A stretch of DNA of 64,000 nt from Bacteroidales bacterium. GTDB taxonomy: Bacteria > Bacteroidota > Bacteroidia > Bacteroidales > P3. Shown in pieces: positions 9,601 to 18,926 of the stretch (within the stretch, counting starts at the first letter, position 1; each line of letters opens with the position of its first letter). The position numbers and the translations under genes are program-made. The DNA is taken from the NCBI GenBank assembly GCA_017455205.1, contig JAFTBM010000018.1:42619-106618 (forward strand). The letters run 5' to 3'. The notes beneath the pieces were generated by a model, which made no database searches, was not told the origin of the DNA, and saw only the letters and a program-made list of their open reading frames with translations.

Positions 9601-11478
9601 ATGTGTGGCCGACCAGTAGTGTCCCAGCTTGTTCATGTCGTAGGCTGCCCTGCCGTAGCGGTAGCCCGACGCAGGGAGGAAGATGCAACCCATATCTTCC
9701 AGCAGCGCCCAGTCGGCCAAGTCGTAGCGGTTGCCTGTCCATCCCTCGTCACCAGTGCTGTTGATTCCAACAGGTGTGGCGATGCCAGCGGGCATGATGA
9801 AGACATCGGGGAATATCACCACGCCGTACACGCCCCCCACTTCCGCCTTTGCATAGCGAGCATTGGCCACGCCTCCCACCGTCGAAGCACTGCGTGTCCC
9901 GAACAGGTATTCCCACTCTGCTCCCGTCATCGTGCGCCATTCCCCAGGGGTGTCGCCGCCGTTTGCGATGGCATTGTAGAACGCCCAGTCAGCAAATTGC
10001 AGGCTGTCGGTCAGGTTGCCCTCGGCAGTGCCACCAGGATAGTAGTCGGCATAATCGGTTGAGAGGCTCCACGGCTGATAGGCTGTAGCTCCCGAGTTCC
10101 AACCCGAAGTGCCCCAGCCGAAGAGGTCAATCCAGCCATCGTTGGTAGCCCCAATCGCTTCGTTGTCTGCGCCAAGGGTGTCGTACTGATGTGTGGCGAA
10201 GCGCCAAGTGCCCTGTGCTGTCCCGCCGTCGGCTGTGGCATGGATGCCAAGTCCAGCGTTGTATTGCAGGTTGCCCCGCGAGAAGCTGACCGCATGGTTG
10301 CTGTCCACCGAGAAGTACTCGCGGCTGGCTCCATTGGCTGCAAAGGGTGCCGCCACAATGGTCAGGTGGAGTGTAACCACACTGTCGCACCCCGAGGCTG
10401 CGGTCAGTGTGTCGGTGTAGTAGCCGCTGGCCGTGTATTCCACCCCGTTCCAAGTGTAGGTCTCGCGTGCCGCTGCCGAGGCATTGTTCACCACCGTTAG
10501 GCATTCCGCCGACCCATGCACGTCGAGCACCGGGCGCACGGCGTACCCCGATAGCCGCTGTCCGCTTCCGTGGGAGTTGCAGCCTGTCGCCGTCGCACTG
10601 ATATAGGCTGCCATCGTGCCACTGAGGTGCGTACTCGACCAATAGCCAGCCGCTGTCGCCACCTCCTGCACCGTTGTCCCCATTCGCGAGCCCGTCGTCG
10701 GCAGGAACACGCACCCAGCCTGCTCCATCTCCTCCCACTCTTCGGCAGTGTAGGCGTTGCCATTCCAACCTTCGCTCCCCGGAGCATTAATTCCCACAGG
10801 CAGAGCCACCCCCGTGGGATGCACATAGGCATCGGGGAAAAGTATCACCCCATGCACCCCCGCCACGCTCCCTTTCGCAAAGCGTGCATCCGCCGTACCC
10901 GACAGCGTCGATGCCGACCGCTGGTCGAGCAGGTAGTACCACTCCGCGGCTGTCAGCACTCGCCACAGCCCCGCCCGTTTCCCACCATTGCTGATGGCAT
11001 TGTAGCGAGCCCAGTCGGCATTCGCATAATCGCCCGTCAAATCGTTACCCGACGAGCCCCCAGGATAGTAGGCCGCATTGCTTGTGTGGCTCGCCCACGG
11101 CTGATAAGCCGCCGCTCCGCTGTTCCATCCGCTGGTGCCCCAGCCGAAAAGGTCAATCCATCCTGCATACGCCGACGAGAGGTATTCGTTGGCATCGCCA
11201 ATAGCCTCGTACTGTCGCTCGGCAAAGCGCCAAATGCCTTGCGCAGTAGTGCCTTCGGCAGTTGCGTGCGTGCCCCCTGCGGCGTTGTATTGCATATTGC
11301 CTTTGGCAAACCGCACCTGCTTCCCGTTAGCCACCGAAAAGACCGACTTCGTCGAACCATTGGCGTTGAATGCCGCTGGCTGGGCATTGGTGGCCACCGC
11401 TGCCACCAAAAGCAGCAGCGTGCAGACCGCACGTTGGGCTCTCCCGTTCATCCCGTAATGTTCTTTGCCTATTTTCAT
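6664..11478 (-). CDS. Large T9SS-secreted surface protein with 15 Cys-Asp-Ser repeats
   Basis: A 1604-residue secreted protein. Residues 1-32 form a signal peptide (hydrophobic core LLLLVAAVAT). Two copies of a ~280-residue domain follow (about 38-320 and 380-660); both show 'FSV...V.FA.GN.QYN', 'WRFA..QY' and 'GWIDLFGWGTSGWNSGA.AYQPW' and recall the FISUMP/C-type-lectin-like domains common in Bacteroidales surface proteins. One ~50-residue repeat separates them and 14 more follow (663-1365), with the pattern CDS..W....Y..SG.Y..T....GCDS.V.LHLT. Two InlB/Flg_new-like 'bacterial repeat' units follow (YRFAGWSDG, AHFTGWSL). The C-terminal ~75 residues form a T9SS type-A sorting domain (YVEGAEGQTVAVYDVNGRIV...GVYLVRVG). 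Likely an exported adhesin or matrix protein; ligand unknown. A second ATG nine codons in is also possible as start. Confidence 0.85.
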   Translation of the reverse strand: MKIGKEHYGMNGRAQRAVCTLLLLVAAVATNAQPAAFNANGSTKSVFSVANGKQVRFAKGNMQYNAAGGTHATAEGTTAQGIWRFAERQYEAIGDANEYLSSAYAGWIDLFGWGTSGWNSGAAAYQPWASHTSNAAYYPGGSSGNDLTGDYANADWARYNAISNGGKRAGLWRVLTAAEWYYLLDQRSASTLSGTADARFAKGSVAGVHGVILFPDAYVHPTGVALPVGINAPGSEGWNGNAYTAEEWEEMEQAGCVFLPTTGSRMGTTVQEVATAAGYWSSTHLSGTMAAYISATATGCNSHGSGQRLSGYAVRPVLDVHGSAECLTVVNNASAAARETYTWNGVEYTASGYYTDTLTAASGCDSVVTLHLTIVAAPFAANGASREYFSVDSNHAVSFSRGNLQYNAGLGIHATADGGTAQGTWRFATHQYDTLGADNEAIGATNDGWIDLFGWGTSGWNSGATAYQPWSLSTDYADYYPGGTAEGNLTDSLQFADWAFYNAIANGGDTPGEWRTMTGAEWEYLFGTRSASTVGGVANARYAKAEVGGVYGVVIFPDVFIMPAGIATPVGINSTGDEGWTGNRYDLADWALLEDMGCIFLPASGYRYGRAAYDMNKLGHYWSATHGDSFNALYARFTREEFAPQGNIFGRNYGQALRAVRDTCVPTHTSLSDTACDSYTWTEGDGQTYTASGHYTYRHREADGCTPTDTLHLTIYRSSTGDTVATACDSLAWHDSTYTASPIVPPTYTLTNAGGCDSVVTLHLTVHHSNTGDTNALACSEYTWWSTTYTDSATPTHTYTNAEGCDSVVTLHLTIDTTSTADTTATACDSLTWHGLTYYSTPDTLPTHLATNPAGCTHTVRLHLTVARSNSGDTVATECDQFTWWDSTYTTAPSLAPTHTYTNAEGCDSIVSLHLTLNYHTYDSLTLIAHDSLTWHDSTYYTTGRYPFDTLNATGCDSTIILRLYIIGGNTGEEVRSGCDSLVWKGQTYTQSGSYLFDTLSSTGGDSTVVLTLTINHAQPTDTVARHCDPGFVWENGSGLSYSASGIYTYSHTDTNGCTQVDTLHLTIVYSTEGDTAATACDRFTWWDSTYTATPSTDPKHTMTNAVGCDSTVSLHLTLKVSTTGDTAATACDSLMWHGGLYTASANPVHTYTNAVGCDSVVTLHLTINRSSAGDTIASACDSLAWWGATYRTSGIYTRTLTNAAGCDSTASLHLTIHYPATDSITLAVRDSLHWHGITYHGSGDFRFDTLTIGECDSTVYLHLILVGSRTGEQWITVCDSTEWKGRTYRTDGIYQYDTLCADGGDSTLLLHLTVHHSSHKDEPLSAEDSLTWHGFTYYHSGIYTYDTLNAAGCDSTVYLTLLILSEYHTVWLEVDSTRGIVSPASNNRVHHGHSFTATVISREGYRFAGWSDGRRIVSRSNPFTFTVESDTSLTALFDATVRDSVIVHLRVNDASLGSISPTVGYYTYHYGETIHATATAATGAHFTGWSLSESGTSYTTAELSLPIDTLWLGTTITLTAHFATDSTQGIEQTAGDPTRVYTLGESLYVEGAEGQTVAVYDVNGRIVAHSKAAPQQAVFRMQGSGVYLVRVGQRPAKRVVVVK
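7383..9490 (-). repeat. Fourteen tandem ~150-bp coding repeats in the surface-protein gene
   Basis: Each unit encodes about 50 residues ending in GCDS-x-V-x-LHLT-type strands. Unit types can be told apart: A (with TEGDGQTYTASG or ENGSGLSYSASG), B (TACDSLAWHDSTYT type), C (HDSLTWH...Y..TG type) and D (GCDSLVWKGQTYTQSG...GGDS). In coding order they read A B B B B C D A B B B C D C, so blocks of six to seven units seem to have been duplicated. Confidence 0.85.
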
Positions 11479-11734
11479 CGCTTCAAATATGTTTTTCTAC
11501 ATTATGCACAAATCCAAACTTTCCGCAACCATCTGTCCTACAGCGACCACGGAAACATTGCGGCAAACTACCCGCACTGCAAGTATACTTCTTTTTTTGA
11601 AAACGAACAACAAAATCTTGCCCTCCCACTCCGTGTCCGTTTTCCCATCTCATCCGTCAAGTCTCGCACCCGACCGAAACCCCTCCCCAATCGGCCTCTT
11701 TGCATTCGGCTTACAATCAGTCTTTTCTACGTCA

Positions 11735-11825
11735 GTTCTTCAATAGTTCTTCAATAGTTCTTCAATAGATGTTCAATAGTTTATTGAAGAACGATTGAAG
11801 AACGATTGAAGAACGATTGGTGAAG
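11735..11825. repeat. Inverted array of 11-bp units, GTTCTTCAATA type (4 + 4)
   Basis: Three exact copies of GTTCTTCAATA (11735-11767), one diverged copy GATGTTCAATA (11768-11778), a 3-bp centre GTT, then TATTGAAGAAC, two GATTGAAGAAC and a diverged GATTGGTGAAG (11782-11825). The plan of four direct plus four inverted 11-bp units is the same as in the ACACGGA arrays of this window, although the sequence is unrelated. Confidence 0.9.
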
Positions 11826-12084
11826 AAGCGGAGTATCAGTTGTTTATAGGGATGCTCTTAAAACGGAGGAGCGAAAGTGGCTGTGAAATAAAGGGTTGGA
11901 ATGAATCTGGGGGCAAGTAATTACTTCGAAAATGCACAAACAGGCGAGTTCAGTAGGGTGAAAAAATGTTGATAAAAAGCTTCAAGACGGAAATTTATTG
12001 TGTTAAAATAATTTCGCAAGATGCTAATTAACAGCTTCCCTAAAATATTTTAAGATTATTTAACATCCATAAACTGGGGTAGGG

Positions 12085-12116
12085 TTTGGCCGGTTAGAAA
12101 AAATGATGTAACTTTG
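12085..12116 (+). promoter_or_regulatory. Promoter of the rpsL-rplQ ribosomal operon
   Basis: TTTG (12085-12088), a 20-bp spacer and TAACTTTG (12109-12116), an exact match to the Bacteroidota -33/-7 consensus TTTG...TAnnTTTG. It lies 76 bp before the rpsL start, leaving a leader of about 70 nt. Confidence 0.8.
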
Positions 12117-12192
12117 CATTTCCTTTTGTGGCCAAGAGTGCCGCTGGATAAAGTTGAAAAACAATAAGTAAAACAATAATAAGAGACGAAAA

Positions 12193-12576
12193 ATGCCAAC
12201 AATTCAGCAATTAGTTCGCAAGGGGCGTCAGCAGATGGAGTATAAGAGTAAGTCTCCCGCCCTCGACAGCTGTCCGCAGCGTCGCGGAGTCTGCACCCGT
12301 GTGTATACCACCACGCCCAAAAAGCCTAACTCGGCTATGCGTAAGGTGGCGCGTGTGCGCTTGACCAACGGCAAGGAAGTGAACGCCTACATTCCTGGCG
12401 AGGGTCACAACCTGCAGGAGCACTCGATAGTGATGATTCGCGGAGGCCGTGTGAAGGATCTTCCCGGTGTGCGTTATCACATCATCCGCGGTGCATTGGA
12501 TACCAGCGGAGTGGATGGCCGTCGTCAGCGCCGCTCGAAGTATGGTGCCAAGCGCCCGAAGCAAGCTGGCAAGTAA
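12193..12576 (+). CDS. rpsL: 30S ribosomal protein S12
   Basis: Decoding-centre protein of the small subunit (127 residues). It has the streptomycin-relevant lysines in wild-type form, Lys43 in TTPKKPNS and Lys88 in [10 protein letters not shown], and Asp89, the residue that is methylthiolated in other bacteria. First gene of the merged str-S10-spc-alpha cluster, 42 bp before rpsG. Confidence 0.99.
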   Translation: MPTIQQLVRKGRQQMEYKSKSPALDSCPQRRGVCTRVYTTTPKKPNSAMRKVARVRLTNGKEVNAYIPGEGHNLQEHSIVMIRGGRVKDLPGVRYHIIRGALDTSGVDGRRQRRSKYGAKRPKQAGK

Positions 12577-12618
12577 CTGTCGGAAGTTTTATGTTGAAAG
12601 ATTAAAGTTTTTATCGCA

Positions 12619-13086
12619 ATGAGAAAAGCTAAGCCCAAGAAAAGAATCATCCTGCCGGATCCTAAATACAATGATGTGCTCGTAACCAAGTTCGTCAACA
12701 ACTTGATGATGGGTGGCAAGAAGACCATCGCCTACCGCATCTTCTACGATGCAATCGATGTGGTCAGCGAGCGTACAAAAGAGGATGGCTTGGAGGTGTG
12801 GAAGAAAGCCTTGGCCAACGTAACGCCCAGCGTTGAGGTGCGCAGCAAGCGCATTGGTGGTGCTACGTTCCAGATTCCGACCGAGATACGCGCCGAGCGC
12901 AAGCAGAGCATCGGTATGAAGAACCTGATTGGTTTCTCGCGTAAGCGCAACGAGAAGACGATGGCTCTCAAACTGGCCGCCGAGATTCAGGCTGCCTACA
13001 AGGAAGAGGGTGCCGCCTTCAAGCGCAAGGAGGATATCCACCGTATGGCTGATGCCAACAAGGCATTCTCGCACTTCAGAGCATAA
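12619..13086 (+). CDS. rpsG: 30S ribosomal protein S7
   Basis: Nucleates assembly of the 3' major domain of 16S rRNA and lines the E-site. The 155-residue length is typical, and it shows the conserved basic N-terminus (MRKAKPKKR) and the motif [12 protein letters not shown]. Between rpsL and fusA as in most bacteria. Confidence 0.99.
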   Translation: MRKAKPKKRIILPDPKYNDVLVTKFVNNLMMGGKKTIAYRIFYDAIDVVSERTKEDGLEVWKKALANVTPSVEVRSKRIGGATFQIPTEIRAERKQSIGMKNLIGFSRKRNEKTMALKLAAEIQAAYKEEGAAFKRKEDIHRMADANKAFSHFRA

Positions 13087-13133
13087 CAAACACCACTGCA
13101 GACACTACACCGAACAGATAGAGCGCCCCGCAA

Positions 13134-15221
13134 ATGTCAGATCTGCACTATACAAGGAACATAGGCATCATGGCTCATATCGACGCCGGCAAGACGACGA
13201 CGACCGAGCGTATCCTCTACTACACCGGCAAGAACTATAAGCTCGGTGAGACGCATGAGGGTAGTGCCACGATGGACTGGATGGTGCAGGAGCAGGAACG
13301 CGGCATCACTATCACTTCGGCAGCAACCACCGTCTACTGGGACTGGAAAGACGAACGCTACAAGTATAACATTATCGACACTCCAGGGCATGTGGATTTC
13401 ACCGTCGAGGTGGAACGCTCGCTTAGGGTGCTTGACGGGGCGATAGCCATCTTCTGCGCCGTGGGCGGCGTGGAACCGCAGTCGGAAACCGTCTGGCGTC
13501 AGGCCGACAAATACGGCGTGCCGCGGATTGCTTTCGTGAACAAGATGGATCGTGCAGGCGCCGACTTTTTCTCGGTGGTGGCACAAATCAAGGAGCGGCT
13601 TGGGGCTAACCCTATCCCGCTGGAATTGCCCATCGGCCAAGAAAACCTCTTCAAAGGGGTGGTCAACCTGATAAGCAATAAGGCACTGATTTGGGACGAG
13701 AGTTCCAACGGCACCAAGTTCTACGAGGTTCCGATGCCCGATGACTTAAAGGACATCGTCGATGAATATCGGCAGCGGCTGATTGAAGGTGTGGCAGAGG
13801 AGAATGAGACCTTGATGGCCAAGTTCTTCGAAGACCCCGACAGCATCACCGAAGAAGAGATGGTGACCGAGATTCGCAAGGCCACGCTGGCACGTAAGAT
13901 AGTGCCTGTTATGTGCGGTTCGGCGTTCAAGAACAAAGGTATTCAGACACTGCTTGACGCTGTGGCAGCATTCCTGCCCAGTCCGCTGGATGTACCCGAG
14001 GTGGATGGTATCAACCCCAAAACCGAGAAAGAGGAAAGTCGAAAGGTGGATGCCAAGGCTCCGTTCTCGGCACTGGCGTTTAAGATAGCGACTGACCCCT
14101 ATGTGGGTAGGCTCTGCTTCTTCCGCGTCTACAGCGGCTGCCTCGAAAGCGGCTCCTACGTCTACAACGCCAACACTGGCAAGAAAGAGCGTATCTCGCG
14201 CATCATGCAGATGCACTCCAACAAGCAGAACCCCCTCGACCGCATTGAGGCGGGCGACATCGGGGCGGCTGTGGGCTTCAAGGACATCAAGACAGGGCAC
14301 ACGCTGTGCGACGAGGCACATCCGATAGTGCTGGAGTCAATGAAGTTCCCAGAGCCAGTGATTTCCATCGCCGTGGAACCGCTGACGCAGGCCGAAATGG
14401 ACAAGATGACCAACGCCCTGATGAAGTTGGTGGAAGAAGATCCCACCTTCAGGGTAAAGACCGATGAGGTGAGTGGCCAGACCATCATCAGCGGCATGGG
14501 TGAGCTCCACCTCGACATCATCCTCGACCGTTTGCGCCGTGAGTTCGGCGTGGAAGTGAACCAAGGTCGTCCGGAGGTTGCCTACAAGGAGGCTATCACC
14601 ACCACGGTGCAACACCATGAGATCTACAAGAAGCAGACCGGCGGCAAGGGTAAGTTCGCCGATGTGCTGTTCGAGATCGGTCCAGCCGACGAGGGTGTCA
14701 TGGGGTTGCAGTTTGTCAACGAGGTGAAGGGTGGTAATATTCCCAAAGAGTATATCCCCGCCATCGAAAAAGGATTCAAGGAGGCTATGCAGAATGGTGT
14801 GCTGGCTGGTTACCCAATGGACAGCATGAAAGTGAGGGTTATCGATGGCTCGTTCCATCCGGTGGATTCCGACCAACTCTCGTTTGAAGTCTGTGCCAAG
14901 ATAGGTTTCCGTGCCGCTTGCCGCAAGGCACATCCTGTGTTGCTTGAGCCAATAATGAAGCTCGAGGTGCTGACCCCCGATGCTTATGTGGGCGATGTTA
15001 CGGGCGACCTCAACCGCCGCCGTGGCGTGCTGGAAAGCATCACCGCCAAGGTGGGGGTACAGGCAATCCATGCCAAAGTGCCACTGGAGCAGATGTTTGG
15101 CTATGTTACCTCGCTGCGTACTATCACTTCGGGTCGAGCCAACTCCACAATGGAGTTCTCGCACTACGCAGAGCTCTCGCAAGAGCAGCAAGATGCAATA
15201 TTAAAGAATAGAAATAATTAA
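13134..15221 (+). CDS. fusA: Elongation factor G
   Basis: GTPase that drives tRNA-mRNA translocation (695 residues). G1 motif [20 protein letters not shown] near residue 14, switch [20 protein letters not shown]4 [10 protein letters not shown], and domain IV/V signatures ([27 protein letters not shown]). tuf does not follow; rpsJ does, 11 bp downstream. Confidence 0.99.
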   Translation: MSDLHYTRNIGIMAHIDAGKTTTTERILYYTGKNYKLGETHEGSATMDWMVQEQERGITITSAATTVYWDWKDERYKYNIIDTPGHVDFTVEVERSLRVLDGAIAIFCAVGGVEPQSETVWRQADKYGVPRIAFVNKMDRAGADFFSVVAQIKERLGANPIPLELPIGQENLFKGVVNLISNKALIWDESSNGTKFYEVPMPDDLKDIVDEYRQRLIEGVAEENETLMAKFFEDPDSITEEEMVTEIRKATLARKIVPVMCGSAFKNKGIQTLLDAVAAFLPSPLDVPEVDGINPKTEKEESRKVDAKAPFSALAFKIATDPYVGRLCFFRVYSGCLESGSYVYNANTGKKERISRIMQMHSNKQNPLDRIEAGDIGAAVGFKDIKTGHTLCDEAHPIVLESMKFPEPVISIAVEPLTQAEMDKMTNALMKLVEEDPTFRVKTDEVSGQTIISGMGELHLDIILDRLRREFGVEVNQGRPEVAYKEAITTTVQHHEIYKKQTGGKGKFADVLFEIGPADEGVMGLQFVNEVKGGNIPKEYIPAIEKGFKEAMQNGVLAGYPMDSMKVRVIDGSFHPVDSDQLSFEVCAKIGFRAACRKAHPVLLEPIMKLEVLTPDAYVGDVTGDLNRRRGVLESITAKVGVQAIHAKVPLEQMFGYVTSLRTITSGRANSTMEFSHYAELSQEQQDAILKNRNN

Positions 15222-15232
15222 AAATAAAAACA

Positions 15233-15541
15233 ATGAGTCAAAGAATCAGAATCAAGCTCAAATCTTACGACCACAATCTCGTCGACAAGTCGGCAGAGAA
15301 GATTGTGAAGACCGTAAAGATGACGGGTGCGGTGGTGAATGGTCCCATTCCACTGCCCACCAACAAGAAAATTTTCACTGTGAACCGCTCGACGTTTGTG
15401 AACAAAAAGTCGCGCGAGCAGTTTGAACTGAACACCTACAAGCGCCTGATGGACATTGAAATCAACGACCGTGCCAAGACCATTGATGCCCTGATGAAGC
15501 TTGAACTCCCCAGTGGTGTGGAAGTGGAAATCAAAGTGTGA
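15233..15541 (+). CDS. rpsJ: 30S ribosomal protein S10
   Basis: Binds the 3' domain of 16S rRNA (102 residues). In other bacteria it also serves as the NusE antitermination factor. Shows [17 protein letters not shown] and the loop [14 protein letters not shown]. First gene of the classical S10 set, directly after fusA. Confidence 0.99.
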   Translation: MSQRIRIKLKSYDHNLVDKSAEKIVKTVKMTGAVVNGPIPLPTNKKIFTVNRSTFVNKKSREQFELNTYKRLMDIEINDRAKTIDALMKLELPSGVEVEIKV

Positions 15542-15603
15542 GAACAATCAGCCAATGTCAGGACAGATAAGCTGAACAATAGCAATTATAAATCCAACTA
15601 AAG

Positions 15604-16233
15604 ATGTCAGGATTAATCGGAAAGAAAATTGGAATGACCAGTCTTTTTGATGCCGACGGAAAGCAGATTCCGTGCACAGTGATTGAAGCTGGTCCTTGTG
15701 TGGTTACACAAGTGAGAACAATTGAGAAAGATGGTTACGAGGCTATTCAGCTCGCCTTCGGCGAGAAGAAGGAGAGCCGTACCAACAAGCCTATGCTTGG
15801 CCATTTTGCAAAGGCCAACACCACCCCCAAGCAGTATGTAGCTGAGTTTTCTCGTTTCGAAGAAGGCCATAAGAAGAAGTATGGTGAGGTGCTGACGGTA
15901 GAGGTGTTCCAAGAAGGTGAGTTTGTGGATGTGGTAGGCACATCGAAAGGTAAGGGCTTCCAGGGTGTCGTTACCCGTCACGGCTTCGGCGGTGTGGGTG
16001 ATAAGACCCACGGTCAGCACGACCGTCTGCGTGCCCCGGGTTCAATCGGAGCTTCTTCCTACCCTTCGCGTATATTCAAGGGTATGCGTATGGCTGGGCA
16101 GAAAGGTAACCACCGCGTGAAAGTGCAGAACCTCCAAGTGGTGAAGATTATCGCAGAGAAGAACCTGATGATTGTCAAAGGCTCGGTGCCAGGTGCAAAA
16201 GGTTCTATTGTCAAACTTGAAAGATGGAGTTAA
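15604..16233 (+). CDS. rplC: 50S ribosomal protein L3
   Basis: Binds near the peptidyl-transferase centre and starts 50S assembly. The 209 residues include the start [13 protein letters not shown] and the central loop [23 protein letters not shown]. Followed 6 bp later by rplD. Confidence 0.99.
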   Translation: MSGLIGKKIGMTSLFDADGKQIPCTVIEAGPCVVTQVRTIEKDGYEAIQLAFGEKKESRTNKPMLGHFAKANTTPKQYVAEFSRFEEGHKKKYGEVLTVEVFQEGEFVDVVGTSKGKGFQGVVTRHGFGGVGDKTHGQHDRLRAPGSIGASSYPSRIFKGMRMAGQKGNHRVKVQNLQVVKIIAEKNLMIVKGSVPGAKGSIVKLERWS

Positions 16234-16239
16234 TAAGTC

Positions 16240-16872
16240 ATGGAGATTAAGGTTTATAATATCAATGGCAGCGAGACGGGTAGGACCGTTGAACTTGAGG
16301 ATTCTGTTTTCGCTATTGAGCCCAATGACCACGCGATTTACCTTGATGTGAAGCAGTATTTGGCTGATAACCGTCAAGGCACAGCCAAGGCAAAGGAGCG
16401 CAGCGAGAATGCCCATAGTACACGCAAACTCAAACGCCAAAAAGGTACTGGCGGTGCACGCTCGGGCGATTTGAAGAGTCCTGTCTTTGTGGGTGGTGGC
16501 ACCATCTTTGGTCCTAAACCCCGCGACTATCGCTTCAAACTGAATGTGAAAGTGAAACGTTTGGCTCGCCGCAGTGCTTTGAGTTACAAGGTAAAAGAGA
16601 ATATGATGACGGTGGTGGAAAGCTTCTCGTTTGACCAGCCCAAAACCAAGCAGATGATTGAGGTGCTGAAAAACTTGAAGATTGAGGGTAAAAAATCGCT
16701 CTTTGTACTTGGAAATCAAAATAATTTCGTATCTTTGTCTGCGAGAAATCTACAGGGAGTGAAAGTGGTAAACGCATCGCAATTAAACACTTACGACATT
16801 GTGAATGCTGCCAATATCGTTGTCTGTGAGGACTCTTTAGGAGAGATTAACCGCGTTTTGGCAGTAAAGTAG
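16240..16872 (+). CDS. rplD: 50S ribosomal protein L4
   Basis: Lines the peptide exit tunnel (210 residues). Contains the conserved extended loop with [13 protein letters not shown], which contacts 23S rRNA. A TATCTTTG match to the -7 promoter box lies inside the coding sequence near 16730. Confidence 0.99.
   Translation: MEIKVYNINGSETGRTVELEDSVFAIEPNDHAIYLDVKQYLADNRQGTAKAKERSENAHSTRKLKRQKGTGGARSGDLKSPVFVGGGTIFGPKPRDYRFKLNVKVKRLARRSALSYKVKENMMTVVESFSFDQPKTKQMIEVLKNLKIEGKKSLFVLGNQNNFVSLSARNLQGVKVVNASQLNTYDIVNAANIVVCEDSLGEINRVLAVK
16730..16737 (+). promoter_or_regulatory. Possible internal promoter box inside rplD
   Basis: TATCTTTG matches the TAnnTTTG -7 consensus exactly and sits in an AT-rich stretch 170 bp before rplW. 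A TTGG lies 17 bp upstream, shorter than the usual 19-21 bp spacing. It may be a chance match. Confidence 0.3.
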
Positions 16873-16907
16873 GGGGTGCAAGAATAACGATTTAAGAAAG
16901 TTTAACA

Positions 16908-17261
16908 ATGATGAATGTTATAGTAAAACCGCTTATCAGTGAGAAGATGACTCGCCTCTCGGAGGAAGCATCCAATCCTGTGCAGACCCGCATACAACGC
17001 AAGAAGGGTATCGCCGCCGGCCCCGTACAGAACCGTTATGGTTTTGTGGTGGACAAACGTGCCAATAAGATACAGATAAAGGCCGCCGTTGAGCAGTTCT
17101 ATGGTGTTAAAGTCATCGATGTGAACACGATGAACTACTCGGGGAAAGTAAAGTCGCGCTATACCAAGGCTGGTTTTCTGACTGGTCGTACGAATGCTTT
17201 CAAGAAGGCCATCGTAACACTGGCCGAGGGTGATAGCATTGACTTCTATGCAAGTATTTAA
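16908..17261 (+). CDS. rplW: 50S ribosomal protein L23
   Basis: Exit-tunnel rim protein, the docking site for trigger factor and SRP (117 residues). The core RYGFVVDKRANKIQIKAAVEQ and the YTKAGFLTGRTNAFKKAIVTL end are typical. About 20 extra residues (roughly 22-42) stand before NRYGF compared with the ~96-residue form I recall from related bacteria; they are bracketed by PVQTR and PVQNR. Confidence 0.97.
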   Translation: MMNVIVKPLISEKMTRLSEEASNPVQTRIQRKKGIAAGPVQNRYGFVVDKRANKIQIKAAVEQFYGVKVIDVNTMNYSGKVKSRYTKAGFLTGRTNAFKKAIVTLAEGDSIDFYASI

Positions 17262-17329
17262 GCGAAAGGTTGTAAAAATTAAGTAATAGTCAAGGTCCAC
17301 TGAAAAGCGACCAATAAGAACAGAAAAAG

Positions 17330-18154
17330 ATGGCGTTAAAGAAAATCAAACCAACGACACCGGGGCAAAGGCACAAGTTGATTGTCACCAATGATGACAT
17401 CACTGCCACAAAGCCCGAAAAGTCCCTCGTCTACGGCAAGCGCAAAAGCGGTGGCCGCAACAACCAGGGCAAGATGACGATGCGCTACATCGGTGGTGGC
17501 CATAAGAAGCTCTACCGTTTTGTCGACTTTAAGCGCACGAAAGATGGAGTGCCCGCTGTGGTAAAGACCATAGAGTACGACCCCAATCGCAGTTCGCGTA
17601 TTGCATTGGTGTGCTATGCAGATGGCGAGAAGAGTTACATTCTCTGCCCGCAAGGGTTGAAGGTGGGGCAGATTGTGATGTCTGGCAAAGGTGCAGCCCC
17701 AGAGATTGGCAACACTTTGTTGCTTGCTGAAATCCCATTCGGAACGCTAATTCACAATATTGAGCTTCGTCCAGGCCAAGGTGCCAAGATGGTTCGCTCG
17801 GCTGGTGCTTATGCTCAACTGATGTCGCGCGATGATAAGTATGCGATTGTGAAGATGCCGAGCGGCGAGATGCGCATGATATTGCAGGCTTGCCGTGCCA
17901 CTGTGGGTGTGGTTAGCAATCCAGAACACAATTTGGAGGTGGGAGGAAAGGCTGGCCGCAATCGCCATTTGGGCCGTCGCCCTCGCAACCGTGGCGTAGT
18001 GATGAACCCTGTAGATCACCCGATGGGTGGTGGTGAAGGTCGTCAGACTGGCGGACATCCCCGTTCGCGTAAGGGTATCCCAGCTAAGGGTTACAAGACT
18101 CGCTCACCCAAGAAGCAGTCCAGCAAGTATATTGTTGAAAGAAGAAAGAAGTAA
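17330..18154 (+). CDS. rplB: 50S ribosomal protein L2
   Basis: Central large-subunit protein needed for subunit joining and peptidyl transfer (274 residues). Shows [19 protein letters not shown] and the C-terminal signature with the conserved His region near [13 protein letters not shown]. 20 bp before rpsS. Confidence 0.99.
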   Translation: MALKKIKPTTPGQRHKLIVTNDDITATKPEKSLVYGKRKSGGRNNQGKMTMRYIGGGHKKLYRFVDFKRTKDGVPAVVKTIEYDPNRSSRIALVCYADGEKSYILCPQGLKVGQIVMSGKGAAPEIGNTLLLAEIPFGTLIHNIELRPGQGAKMVRSAGAYAQLMSRDDKYAIVKMPSGEMRMILQACRATVGVVSNPEHNLEVGGKAGRNRHLGRRPRNRGVVMNPVDHPMGGGEGRQTGGHPRSRKGIPAKGYKTRSPKKQSSKYIVERRKK

Positions 18155-18174
18155 CTCAGTAAAAAGAAGAAACA

Positions 18175-18453
18175 ATGAGTCGTTCATTAAAGAAAGGTCC
18201 CTATATCTTCCATAAATTGGAAAAGAGAGTGATTGAAGCTCAACAGTCGAACAAAAAGGTTACTATCAAGACATGGTCAAGGGCTTCGATGATTTCGCCA
18301 GACTTTGTAGGGCAGACGATAGCGGTGCATAATGGGAATAAGTTCATTCCTGTGTATGTTACTGAAAATATGGTAGGACATAAGCTTGGCGAATTTGCTC
18401 CGACGCGCATCTTCCGCGGTCATGCAGGTTCCAAGGATAAAGGTAAAAAGTAA
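18175..18453 (+). CDS. rpsS: 30S ribosomal protein S19
   Basis: Small-subunit head protein that contacts the A-site finger (92 residues, normal). Shows SRSLKKGPY near the start and [16 protein letters not shown] near the end. From here to rplO the DNA looks more AT-rich than the flanking ribosomal genes. Confidence 0.99.
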   Translation: MSRSLKKGPYIFHKLEKRVIEAQQSNKKVTIKTWSRASMISPDFVGQTIAVHNGNKFIPVYVTENMVGHKLGEFAPTRIFRGHAGSKDKGKK

Positions 18454-18465
18454 ATATCGAAAGAG

Positions 18466-18903
18466 ATGGGACGTAGAAAGCATATAAGTGCAGAAGCACG
18501 AAAAGAGGCCAATAAGACCATATATATGGCCAAGTTGATGAACAATCCCACGTCGCCACAGAAGACTCGTTTGGTGGCTGATTTAGTGCGTGGCGTGGAC
18601 GTTGAGAAAGCACTTGGTATCCTCCAATATTCTCCTCGCGAATCGGCTCCTAAGATGCGTAAACTTCTTTTGTCGGCTATCGCTAACTGGCAGGCTAAAA
18701 ATGATGGTGTACGTATGGAAGATGCCCAATTGTATGTCAAGCAAATTATGGTTGATGAAGGGCGCACGTTGAAGCGTATGCGTACCGCTCCTCAAGGGCG
18801 TGGCTATCGCATTCGCAAACGCAGCAACCATATCACTATGATTCTTGGCAGCCGCACGGAGGAAAATGTGTCGGTAAGTGCAGAAAACGAAGAAACAAAG
18901 TAA
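18466..18903 (+). CDS. rplV: 50S ribosomal protein L22
   Basis: Exit-tunnel protein with a long beta-hairpin (145 residues, with a Glu-rich C-terminal tail beyond the ~110-residue core). The hairpin motif is [22 protein letters not shown]. In the usual place between rpsS and rpsC. Confidence 0.99.
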   Translation: MGRRKHISAEARKEANKTIYMAKLMNNPTSPQKTRLVADLVRGVDVEKALGILQYSPRESAPKMRKLLLSAIANWQAKNDGVRMEDAQLYVKQIMVDEGRTLKRMRTAPQGRGYRIRKRSNHITMILGSRTEENVSVSAENEETK

Positions 18904-18926
18904 GTAATAAAAGAAGAAAGTAAACA

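Larger units (their letters stand above)
11479..12192. other. Intergenic region between the surface-protein gene and the ribosomal operon
   Basis: A 714-bp stretch between divergent genes with no credible coding sequence. It holds an inverted array of 11-bp units (11735-11825), an AT-rich tract, and the promoter of rpsL. I found no convincing promoter for the minus-strand surface protein; a CATATTTG (one mismatch to TAnnTTTG) lies only about ten bases before its start. Confidence 0.75.

Noticed and set aside
9475-10062. Long plus-strand frames across the surface-protein gene
   Set aside because: They are antisense shadows of a strongly biased repetitive coding sequence; the minus frame has a signal peptide, repeats and a T9SS tail.
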